Assembly: GCF_900187445.1 (NCBI RefSeq) | Contig: NZ_FYEB01000008.1 | Coordinates: 1 to 64,000 of the forward strand | DNA: 64,000 bases | DNA from: Pseudomonas sp. Irchel s3b2 | GTDB taxonomy: Bacteria > Pseudomonadota > Gammaproteobacteria > Pseudomonadales > Pseudomonadaceae | Direction: 5' to 3' | Part shown: positions 26,322-33,675 of the stretch, in pieces | Layout of the letters: each line of letters begins with the position of its first letter | How positions within the stretch are numbered: position 1 is the stretch's first letter | Notes under the pieces: generated by a model | What the model saw: only the letters and a program-made list of their open reading frames with translations | Database searches by the model: none | Told to the model about the DNA's origin: nothing | Translations under genes and position numbers: made by a program

Positions 26322-27509
26322 TTGCCTCTGCGTAGCACGTTCACGCGTTTCTTTCAGTTGGAAGCTGCCAGCGGTCTGTTATTGATCGCCGCGGCCGCTC
26401 TCGCCCTGATCATCAACAACTCATCGCTGTCGTGGCTCTATAGCGGCCTGCTGGACACCCCCGTGGTGGCTCAGATCGGCGCGCTGAAAATCGCCAAACC
26501 GCTGCTACTGTGGATCAACGACGGCCTGATGGCCCTGTTCTTCCTGCTGATCGGCCTGGAAGTGAAACGCGAAGTGCTCGACGGCCAACTGTCGAAACCG
26601 TCGCAGATCGTCCTGCCCGGCGCGGCGGCGATTGGCGGCATGGTGGTGCCGGCGCTGATCTACTGGTTCCTTAATCGTGATAACCCGCCAGCCCTGAGTG
26701 GCTGGGCCATTCCGACCGCCACCGACATCGCCTTCGCCCTCGGCGTACTGGCCCTGCTGGGTAAACGCGTGCCGGTGTCGCTGAAACTGTTCCTGATGAC
26801 CCTGGCGATCATCGACGACCTGGGCGCGATCATCATCATCGCGATTTTCTATTCCGGCGCACTGTCGACCTTGTCCCTGGCATTGGCCGCGGCCTGCATC
26901 GCGGCCTTGATCGGGATGAACCGACTCGGCGTGGTGAAGCTCGGACCTTACATGATCATCGGGCTGATCCTCTGGGTCTGCGTGCTCAAGAGCGGCGTGC
27001 ACGCCACGCTGGCCGGTGTGACCCTGGCCTTCTGCATTCCACTGCGCACAAAAAACGCTGAGCCTTCGCCACTGCTGACCCTGGAGCATGCCCTGCATCC
27101 GTGGGTGGCCTACGGCATCCTGCCGCTGTTCGCCTTCGCCAACGCCGGCCTGTCCCTGAGCGGCGTGACCGTCGAAAGCTTCACCCACGACGTGCCGATG
27201 GGCATCGCCATCGGCCTGCTGCTGGGCAAGATGGTCGGCGTGTTCGGCCTGACCTGGCTGGCAGTGAAAATCGGCATCGCCGCCCTGCCCCAAGGCGCCA
27301 ACTGGGGCCAGATACTGGGCGTGGCCATTCTCTGCGGCATCGGTTTCACCATGAGCCTGTTTGTCGGCTCCCTGGCCTTCGTGCCCGGCGCCAGTGAATA
27401 CGCCGGGATGGATCGCATGGGGATTCTGACCGGCTCGATTCTGGCGGCGTTGATCGGTTATGCGGTGACGGCGGCGGCGAGTCGCAAGAGCACGGCGCTG
27501 CCGTCCTGA
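26322..27509 (+). CDS. nhaA: Na+/H+ antiporter NhaA
   Basis: 395 residues, about 12 membrane helices. It has the NhaA hallmark motifs WINDGLMALFFLLIGLEVKR, GWAIPTATDIAFALGVLALL and LAIIDDLGAI, with the paired ion-binding Asp (D163/D164 in E. coli). It exchanges cytoplasmic Na+ or Li+ for protons. The start is the TTG at 26322, with GGAGAG seven bases upstream. No in-frame ATG fits better. The 249-bp gap upstream is AT-rich and probably holds the promoter. Confidence 0.95.
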   Translation: MPLRSTFTRFFQLEAASGLLLIAAAALALIINNSSLSWLYSGLLDTPVVAQIGALKIAKPLLLWINDGLMALFFLLIGLEVKREVLDGQLSKPSQIVLPGAAAIGGMVVPALIYWFLNRDNPPALSGWAIPTATDIAFALGVLALLGKRVPVSLKLFLMTLAIIDDLGAIIIIAIFYSGALSTLSLALAAACIAALIGMNRLGVVKLGPYMIIGLILWVCVLKSGVHATLAGVTLAFCIPLRTKNAEPSPLLTLEHALHPWVAYGILPLFAFANAGLSLSGVTVESFTHDVPMGIAIGLLLGKMVGVFGLTWLAVKIGIAALPQGANWGQILGVAILCGIGFTMSLFVGSLAFVPGASEYAGMDRMGILTGSILAALIGYAVTAAASRKSTALPS

Positions 27510-27630
27510 GCGATAGAGAACCCTCTTAGCGACATTCAGGATTCGTCCTACAGCCATGATCAGCCACGTTCGTTAACGTCGTGCAGCCCCTCTTTCGGGG
27601 GCTGCCGATGGACGAGCGAAAGGACAATCA

Positions 27631-28820
27631 GTGGCTGGCAACAAGGACATTCCCCGGGTGCAAAACCCACCGTCAGGTGACGGGCATCACATCACTCACC
27701 GCTACATGACGGCCACTGAATTGGCCGAGCGGGATGCCAGGCAAAACGCCTACGATGCCATGCTCGCCAGACAACAGGCCTTCAAAGACAGCCTTCAGGT
27801 CGTTGCAAAAAAGGACGACGTTGTCCGCGCGGGATGCGTGTTTGCCAAGTCCTGCAAGCTGCCCGATGCAATCATCGATTACTCGAATCCCTCAGGGATG
27901 GTGCCCACAGACAGCCTGAAGGATTACGGCGAACTGATCCTGCTCGGTGCCCGCGAGGCCGATGAAAGCGGTGTCGTGCCGCTCAGGAAAATCAGTGGCA
28001 CTGCGATTCCGGCGGGTTTCGGCAGCTTTGCTTTGGCCGGCTCAGCGTTCGCCGCACTGCCCGCTGTCGCCGCCAGCACCGCTGCAGCCACCTTGGCAGG
28101 CTTGGTGGCCCTGGTCATACCGTCGAGCCTTGGCGACAGCTCGCTCTACACCGAAGATCAACTGCGATCCCTCAAACAGGCACGTACTCGCGTGCGCCTG
28201 CGGGTCGAGCAGCAGGCTGACGGCAGTCTTAAGGGATACGGTTTCTACACCGGCAAAAATCGTGACTGGGAAATGGTCGATGTCGTGCAATTCACTTTGC
28301 GTGGCAGTCAGCAAGTGGCTGAGCTTGGGGATGGTATCGAGCTGATCTGGACACCGGCCGAGGACGGTTCGAACACCCTCGGCATCCCCGCCCTGGAAGC
28401 CGCACCGCAAGCGCCGCACATCTGGGTTTACCCGCCGACGAAAGCGGCTGACAGCATCATCGTGAACCCGGTGTATCCGCCGGAGTACAAGGATTTCATT
28501 CTTGTACTCCGGCGGATTCGGGGGTGTTGCCGGTTTATATAGTCCTCAGTCAGACCGGAGATCATACCTACTACGACCACCCGAAAACCCTGCCCGCATT
28601 CCCTGATGCAACCCGAGTAAAGTCGAAGTCATCTGTTCAAGGAGGTGGAAAGAAGCGAGCCCGTTGGGTCGACCGGAAGGGGAGAATTTATGAATGGGAC
28701 TACAAGAGTAACGCCGTGGAAAAATACGACAAATTGGGAGTTCATTTGGGTGAGTACAATCACATTACAGGCGAGCAAACAAAACCTGCAAAACCTGGCA
28801 GAAAAACCTCAAGACATTAA
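27631..28820 (+). pseudogene. S-type pyocin with colicin E3-type RNase end, frameshifted
   Basis: GTG 27631 (AAAGGAC upstream) starts a 303-residue frame with the S-type pyocin domain (AGCVFAKSCKLPDAIIDYSN, TAIPAGFGSFALAGSAFAAL, IPSSLGDSSLYTEDQLRS). It ends in PPEYKDFILVLRRIRGCCRFI. The next frame continues the protein: DSGVLPVYIVLSQTGDHTYY, then the E3-type 16S rRNase module (KKRARWVDRKGRIYEWD, VHLGEYNHITGEQTKPAKP). One base is missing near 28510, inside a perfect 17-bp inverted repeat. Restored, it would be about 397 residues. There is no obvious receptor-binding region. An active RNase would cut 16S rRNA. The colicin E3 His (WDSQH) is Ser here. Confidence 0.85.
28475..28517. repeat. Perfect 17-bp inverted repeat at the toxin frameshift
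   Basis: Arms ATCCGCCGGAGTACAAG (28475-28491) and CTTGTACTCCGGCGGAT (28501-28517) flank a 9-base loop. They lie in the coding sequence exactly where the reading frame of the pyocin gene is lost. Confidence 0.95.
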
Positions 28821-28830
28821 GGACTAAAGT

Positions 28831-29082
28831 ATGCGTTACCTTTTAATAACAGGCTTTTACCCCGATGATAAACAGGACGATTCTTTACAATTTGAACTGG
28901 ATATCGATGGCACTGAACTCAATGAAAAAGTAGCCCAACTCATTGAGTCAAAATCGCTTAATGAATTGGAACCTGGAGAGTTACTTTTAAACGAAAACCA
29001 GGTAGTGACGCTAACAGAGCTTCTGGGCGTCCAATTCCCAGAGGGTTTGGAATATTTTATGGGCACTTGCGCAAAACAATGA
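28831..29082 (+). CDS. Small acidic protein in the bacteriocin module
   Basis: 83 residues, strongly acidic (MRYLLITGFYPDDKQDDSLQ, then FELDIDGTELNEKVAQLIES). It lies 10 nt after the toxin stop and 30 nt before the E3-type immunity gene, in noticeably AT-richer DNA than the genome around it. I do not recognise a named family. Size, charge and position resemble immunity-type proteins, so a second immunity determinant or an accessory protein is possible. It is not a duplicate of the E3-type immunity protein. Confidence 0.75.
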   Translation: MRYLLITGFYPDDKQDDSLQFELDIDGTELNEKVAQLIESKSLNELEPGELLLNENQVVTLTELLGVQFPEGLEYFMGTCAKQ

Positions 29083-29112
29083 AAGCAATGGTTATATGAG
29101 AAAGAAATTCAG

Positions 29113-29367
29113 ATGGGACTAAAAATCAGACTTGAGTGGTATGACAAGACTACTGAAATAGGCGTTGGAAATGAGTTATCTAACGATTTCGGGGGTGATG
29201 GCTCGGTAATTGAAGCACTAGGGCTACCAATCAAAAACAACATAAATAATGGCGGTTTTGACGTCTCTCCACACTGGATCAAAATACTTCAGCCCCATTT
29301 TCAACATGCCATTGAGTTCCCCGTCTACGATTATCAGATTTCGTTCGTCTATCGTGATCATTGGTAA
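29113..29367 (+). CDS. Colicin E3/cloacin-type immunity protein
   Basis: 84 residues starting MGLKIRLEWYDKTTEIGVGN, followed by DFGGDGSVIEALGLP, NNINNGGFDV, ILQPHF and a C-terminal FVYRDHW. It aligns by eye along its whole length with colicin E3 immunity ([57 protein letters not shown]). It would bind the RNase domain of the adjacent toxin and block it. The gene is intact although the toxin is broken, so it may still protect the cell from related bacteriocins. A purine-rich RBS (AGAAAG) precedes it. Confidence 0.92.
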   Translation: MGLKIRLEWYDKTTEIGVGNELSNDFGGDGSVIEALGLPIKNNINNGGFDVSPHWIKILQPHFQHAIEFPVYDYQISFVYRDHW

Positions 29368-29372
29368 AAAAC

Positions 29373-29410
29373 AAAAAACCCCGACCAGTCACCTGATCGG
29401 GGTTTTGTTT
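29373..29410. terminator. Bidirectional terminator
   Basis: CCCCGA-CCAG-TCAC-CTGA-TCGGGG stem with A-run before and T-run after. It lies between the converging immunity gene and the glycine-zipper lipoprotein and can stop transcription from both sides. Confidence 0.85.
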
Positions 29411-29425
29411 TACCCTTCGCTCCGC

Positions 29426-29890
29426 TTAGTGCGCAACGCGGCTCGTACCATCAACAGTGGCGATCCGCACCCGCTCACCCACACGGAACACTTCGTTTGG
29501 CTGAACTTCCTGCACGTAGGCGCGCATGCTGCCATCGTCTTCGCGCACGGTGATTTCAACACCTTGAGTGCGGGTCAGGCCTTCTTCGGCAGCCGAGCCC
29601 ATCAGGCCGCCGGCGACGGCGCCGATGACCGCTGCGACGATACTGCCGCGACCGCCACCGATGGCGCTACCGCCGACACCACCCACGACTGCGCCGGCGG
29701 CACTGCCGATCGGGGTTTTGGTGCCTTCGATTTTCACCGGACGCAGGGCTTCAATGGTACCCATGCGAATCGTCTGCACACGACGCGCTTCGTCACGGGA
29801 GTAGGAGTCACCGGTCAGGCTCGATTGGCAGCCAGTGAGCAACATCGCCATCGTGGAAAAGGAAGCAACCAGCAGAACAGACTTACGCAT
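29426..29890 (-). CDS. Glycine-zipper outer-membrane lipoprotein (SlyB/Pcp-like)
   Basis: 154 residues from ATG 29890 (GGAG upstream). The signal peptide ends in lipobox LLTGC. A glycine-zipper segment follows (GSAAGAVVGGVGGSAIGGG, then GSIVAAVIGAVAGGLMGSAA), then a C-terminal domain (EITVREDDGSMRAYVQEVQP). This is the layout of SlyB/PcP lipoproteins that insert a Gly-zipper hairpin in the outer membrane and stabilise it. In enterics slyB is PhoPQ-controlled. No PhoP box was found here. Confidence 0.85.
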   Translation of the reverse strand: MRKSVLLVASFSTMAMLLTGCQSSLTGDSYSRDEARRVQTIRMGTIEALRPVKIEGTKTPIGSAAGAVVGGVGGSAIGGGRGSIVAAVIGAVAGGLMGSAAEEGLTRTQGVEITVREDDGSMRAYVQEVQPNEVFRVGERVRIATVDGTSRVAH

Positions 29891-30059
29891 AGCATCAAAC
29901 TCCATAGGACAGGTATCCATTAAACTCCGCAGCTTGACGCCTGTCACGACATCACCCGGATAAAATTGGTTTCATTCAGGCCCGATACAGGCGCTTTTTC
30001 GAACTCAGCACACAGTAGCGTCAAATTACAAAATCTGCGCCGCTGACCCAAGGATTTTC

Positions 30060-30290
30060 ATGGATTACTTCATCATTGTTGTCACGACCGTCGCCGGCTT
30101 GTACTTCCATTGGTGGCTGTACGTGCGGATCAAACGCTGGATGGACCGCGATCTGGCGTTGTCACTGGCGGGTAAAGACGAACAGAAAAGAGCCTTTATG
30201 CTCCAGCAACTGGCGAACGCTCAAACGCAGAAGATCAAGCGGCGGGACCTGCCTCAGTGGCTGGAGGCTGCTGCGGCAAACTATCCCTGA
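30060..30290 (+). CDS. Small membrane-anchored hypothetical protein
   Basis: 76 residues: one N-terminal hydrophobic helix (YFIIVVTTVAGLYFHWWLYV), then a charged cytoplasmic region ending in LPQWLEAAAANYP. AAGGA precedes the ATG. I recognise it only as a conserved small pseudomonad protein. The function is unknown. It is monocistronic and ends just before a REP pair. Confidence 0.7.
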   Translation: MDYFIIVVTTVAGLYFHWWLYVRIKRWMDRDLALSLAGKDEQKRAFMLQQLANAQTQKIKRRDLPQWLEAAAANYP

Positions 30291-30303
30291 TACCAACCAC
30301 CAC

Positions 30304-30369
30304 GTAGGAGCCAGGCTTGCCGGCGAAGGCGTCCTTAAGTGCGCCTTCGCCGGCAAGCCTGGCTCCTAC
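30304..30369. repeat. Compact REP inverted pair
   Basis: Perfect 28-bp arms (30304-30331 and 30342-30369), beginning GTAGGAGCCAGGCTTGCCGG, with only 10 nt between them. The arms could form one long hairpin between the converging small gene and pdxH. Confidence 0.92.
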
Positions 30370-30395
30370 CAAAAGCGGTTCACTCACTAGGCTGT

Positions 30396-31043
30396 TTACG
30401 GTGCCAGGCGTTCACGAACCCAGTCGGCGCCCTGCAAGCGGTAGTTGAGGCGATCGTGCAGACGGCTCGGTCGGCCCTGCCAGAATTCGATGCGCTCGGG
30501 TAGCAAACGATAACCGCCCCAGTGCTCGGGGCAGTGAGGCTGGGTATCGCTGAAACGTTGCTCGGTGTTCTTGAGCAGCGCTTCCAGCTCGGCGCGATCA
30601 GCAATCACCTGGCTCTGGGGCGAGGCCCAGGCACCGAGACGGCTGCCCAGAGGGCGAACCTGATAGTAGGCGTCGGACTCTTCAGGCGTGACCTTCACCA
30701 CCCTCCCTTCGATACGCACCTGGCGCTCCAGGGCTGGCCAGAAGAACGTCATGGCCGCAAATGGATTGGCTGCCAGTTGCTGACCCTTGTCGCTTTCGTA
30801 GTTGGTGAAGAAGGTGAAACCCTGCTCATCCAAACCCTTGAGCAGCAGGATGCGGCAATGCGGTCGACCGTCCTGATCGACGGTGGCCAGCGTCATGGCA
30901 TTCGCCTCCACCGGCACCTGTTCGGTTTTCACCGCATCGGCAAACCACTGATGGAACAGCGCGAACGGCTCGGCCGGGGCTTGCGCCTCGGTCAGGCCAT
31001 CTCGGGTGTAATCGCGACGCATATCTGCCAAGGGCCGGGTCAT
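30396..31043 (-). CDS. pdxH: Pyridoxamine/pyridoxine 5'-phosphate oxidase
   Basis: 215 residues, the normal PdxH length. FMN-binding and active-site motifs include MTLATVDQDGRPHCRILLLK, GFTFFTNYESDKGQQLAANP, FAAMTFFWPALERQVRIEG and the C-terminal RLHDRLNYR/W-x-R-x-R-L end (ADWVRERLAP). It oxidises PNP/PMP to pyridoxal 5'-phosphate with FMN and O2 in the cytoplasm. It lies 24 nt downstream of the OmpA-family gene on the same strand and may share its transcript. Confidence 0.96.
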   Translation of the reverse strand: MTRPLADMRRDYTRDGLTEAQAPAEPFALFHQWFADAVKTEQVPVEANAMTLATVDQDGRPHCRILLLKGLDEQGFTFFTNYESDKGQQLAANPFAAMTFFWPALERQVRIEGRVVKVTPEESDAYYQVRPLGSRLGAWASPQSQVIADRAELEALLKNTEQRFSDTQPHCPEHWGGYRLLPERIEFWQGRPSRLHDRLNYRLQGADWVRERLAP

Positions 31044-31067
31044 GGCGCATTCCTTTTGGTTAACGAA

Positions 31068-32165
31068 TCACTTCTTTGTGTCATCGGCGACAGCGACTTT
31101 CTTGGTGTCGACAGCGGCTTTGGCGGGCGCAGTCTTTTTCACCACTGCTTTTTTGGCTGGAGCCTTGGCAGCCGCTTTCTTGACCGGTGCCTTTTTCGTC
31201 GCCGGCACAGCCGCTTTCTTCGCGGCAGGCGCTGGGGTCACAGGCTTGGCCACTGGCTTGATGTCTTGCGCAGCGACCATAGTTTTCACTGGTGCAGGAG
31301 CCGGCATGTTGTACTTGCTCAGCAACGCGACCATGGTGTTTGCCGGCGTCACCAACAGCTCGACGCGACGGTTCAAGGCACGACCTTCTGAACTGTCGTT
31401 GGCGGCGCGCGGAGCCTCGCCACCCATGCCGCGCAGCATCAGGCGATCACGCTGCAGACCGCTGAGACGGAAGATCGCCGCCACTGCCTGGGCACGCTCC
31501 TGGCTCAGCTTCACGTTGGCCGGTGCGGCGCCCGACGTATCACTGTGACCGAGTACCAGTACGGCGGTCTTTGGATCGACTTCGAGGATTTTCGCGACAC
31601 GGGTGAACGGGCCGAGGGTCACCGGCAGCAGCATGGCCGGACGGTCAGGGTTGAACGAGCCTTCTACCGGGGCCGTGACAACCAGCACGTTTTCACGGCG
31701 TTCGAGTTTCAGATTGCTGTCCTTGATCGCCTCGCGCAGACGCGGTTCGTAGTCGTCGAGCCAGGCCTGGGTGACTTTCGGGTCGGGCATCGGCACGACT
31801 TTGGCGGTGCTCTGCTCCTTGCCGCCGAACGGCCACCACCAATTGCCACCGGCATCGGCTTCAGCCTTGGCTGCAACGGCCGGTTTGGCTTCAGGTTTAA
31901 CTTCCGGCTTCACGTCCAGCTTGGCCACTTTGTCGGCAGCATCATCGGAACCGAACGGCCAGTACCAAGGGGATGCACTGTCAGCCTTGGCGACGGGTGC
32001 TGTTGCAGCAGGTTTCAGCGGGGCCGGCGCCGGCTCTTTGGTCGCAACCTTGTCGGAAGAACCGAACGGCCACCAGCTGCCGCCGTCTGCGTCATTTTGT
32101 GGAGTCTGTGCGCAACCGGTGATAGCGAAGCACAGGGCCAGGGCGAGAGTTTTATTGGATGACAT
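31068..32165 (-). CDS. OmpA-family lipoprotein with aromatic repeats and basic tail
   Basis: 365 residues. The lipobox is ITGC (Cys18). A Pro/Ala-rich linker holds three WPFG-type repeats (SWWPFGSSDK, WYWPFGSDD, NWWWPFGGKE), followed by an OmpA peptidoglycan-binding domain (about 170-300) with VLVLGHSDTSGAAPANVKLS and LNRRVELLVTP. The last ~50 residues are Lys/Ala/Pro repeats (KKAPVKKAAAKAPAKKAVVK), resembling a histone H1-like tail. It likely links the outer membrane to peptidoglycan. The basic tail is atypical for OmpA proteins. It lies upstream of pdxH. Confidence 0.85.
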   Translation of the reverse strand: MSSNKTLALALCFAITGCAQTPQNDADGGSWWPFGSSDKVATKEPAPAPLKPAATAPVAKADSASPWYWPFGSDDAADKVAKLDVKPEVKPEAKPAVAAKAEADAGGNWWWPFGGKEQSTAKVVPMPDPKVTQAWLDDYEPRLREAIKDSNLKLERRENVLVVTAPVEGSFNPDRPAMLLPVTLGPFTRVAKILEVDPKTAVLVLGHSDTSGAAPANVKLSQERAQAVAAIFRLSGLQRDRLMLRGMGGEAPRAANDSSEGRALNRRVELLVTPANTMVALLSKYNMPAPAPVKTMVAAQDIKPVAKPVTPAPAAKKAAVPATKKAPVKKAAAKAPAKKAVVKKTAPAKAAVDTKKVAVADDTKK

Positions 32166-32278
32166 TGGATATCCACAAAATGAAGTAATGAAAAATCAGA
32201 CCGGGTTGGCCCCGGATAAACAGCGCTTTGAAACCACAAAGGCTTTCGGGTTCCGGCCCTGGCCCCCTTGAGCGTGAT

Positions 32279-33430
32279 TTACAGACAAGTGGCCAGTACT
32301 CGCACAAGCTTTTGCGCTCGTGGATCCATCAAGACGTACGGCCCCAGGGTATTTGTCACAAAGCCGAAGGCCACATCGTGTTCCGGGTCAGCAAAACCCG
32401 TGGAGCCGCCAGCGCCCGGATGACCGAACGCCCGTGGGCCGAGGCCGTAGGTGGCGTTGGGTACGTCCGGTTGATCGAGCATGCAACCCAGGCCGAAGCG
32501 GGTCCGGGTCAATAAAGTCTTGTCTTCGCCGACGCTGTGTTCGCGGGTCAGCTCGTCGAGCATTTCGCTTTCCAGCAGGCTGCCGTCGAGCAGACCGGCG
32601 TAGAACCCGGCCAGGCTGCGGGCATTGCCGTGGCCGTTGGCGGCCGGCTGCTGCATGCGCCGCCATTCCGGTTTGTTGGTGCTAGTCATTATAGACGGCG
32701 GGTTGGTGAAGGCCCGGGTGGTCATGGCCGTCGGTTCGCGCATGGTCACTTGCAGCAAGCGCTGGGCCGCGGCATCGCCGAGGTTGCCCTTGCCACGGGC
32801 GATGTGCGCCACCCGATGGAACTCTTTGTCGGCAAGGCCGATGTGGAAGTCCAGCCCCAAAGGCTTCGCGACCCGTGCCACGATGGATTCGCCCGGCCCA
32901 CGACCGTCGGCGCGACGCAGCAACTCACCGACCAGCCAGCCATAGGTGATCGCCGCATAACCGTGACCTTGACCCGGCGTCCACCATGGCGCTTCAGCGG
33001 CCAGGGCATCGACCATGGTCTGCCAGTCATAAAGTGCTTCAGGGGCCAGCAACTCGCGCAGCGCCGGCAGGCCGGCCTGATGGCAGAGCAAGTGGCGCAG
33101 GGTCACGGATTCTTTGCCGGCGGCAGCGAACTCGGGCCAGTAACGAGCAACCGGGGCATCCAGTTGCAGCTTGCCTTCGGCCACCAGTTGCAGCGCGGCT
33201 ACGGCAGTGAAGGTCTTGGTGCAGGAAAACAGGTTGGCAATGGTGTCGCTGTGCCAGGCTTCAGTGCCGTCCTTGTCAGCGGTACCGCCCCAGAGGTCGA
33301 GAACGGTTTCCCCACCGATCCGGATGCACAACGCCGCGCCACGCTCCTGAGGATCGTCGAACAGCGCCGCAAACGCTTCGCGCACCGCTTCGAACTTAAG
33401 CTCGTAATGACCCTGAATCTGCACCCACAA
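32279..33430 (-). CDS. Serine hydrolase of the class C beta-lactamase family (EstB-like)
   Basis: 383 residues with the SxxK motif in NLFSCTKTFTAVAALQLVA (Ser about 70), a Tyr-containing second motif in GYAAITYGWLVGELLRRADG and a C-terminal GHPGAGGSTGFADP stretch that replaces the KTG box. It has no clear signal peptide. Such proteins (EstB, 'serine hydrolase') are carboxylesterases or peptidases, not true beta-lactamases. The substrate is unknown. The gene is monocistronic, bounded by a REP pair upstream. Confidence 0.87.
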   Translation of the reverse strand: MWVQIQGHYELKFEAVREAFAALFDDPQERGAALCIRIGGETVLDLWGGTADKDGTEAWHSDTIANLFSCTKTFTAVAALQLVAEGKLQLDAPVARYWPEFAAAGKESVTLRHLLCHQAGLPALRELLAPEALYDWQTMVDALAAEAPWWTPGQGHGYAAITYGWLVGELLRRADGRGPGESIVARVAKPLGLDFHIGLADKEFHRVAHIARGKGNLGDAAAQRLLQVTMREPTAMTTRAFTNPPSIMTSTNKPEWRRMQQPAANGHGNARSLAGFYAGLLDGSLLESEMLDELTREHSVGEDKTLLTRTRFGLGCMLDQPDVPNATYGLGPRAFGHPGAGGSTGFADPEHDVAFGFVTNTLGPYVLMDPRAQKLVRVLATCL

Positions 33431-33559
33431 CTCTCCCGGATAAACGCTCTACAAAGTGGCTCGCATTGTTCCAGCCCTTGAGGGTTTTGGGAACAGGGCC
33501 AGGCCGGGCGGTCGCCCGGTCATGGAAATGAATCGGAAATTTATAGTGTCTGTACCGAC

Positions 33560-33653
33560 GCCTTCGCGGGCAAGCCTCGCTCCTACAAGGTTCATGCGTT
33601 CGCGGACATCGCGACCAACGCAAAATCTGTAGGAGCGAGGCTTGCCCGCGAAG
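33560..33653. repeat. REP inverted pair (REPIN)
   Basis: CTTCGCGGGCAAGCCTCGCT...ACA and inverted TGTAGGAGCGAGGCTTGCCC...AAG units around a 40-bp spacer, between the glycosidase and serine-hydrolase genes. Confidence 0.88.
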
Positions 33654-33675
33654 AACGATCACGCGGTCTCAACTG

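Noticed and set aside
28524..28820. The E3-type RNase end as an independent gene starting at GTG 28524
   Set aside because: The start codon lies inside the conserved pyocin linker (GVLPVYIVLS) and has no proper RBS; a frameshifted continuation explains it better.
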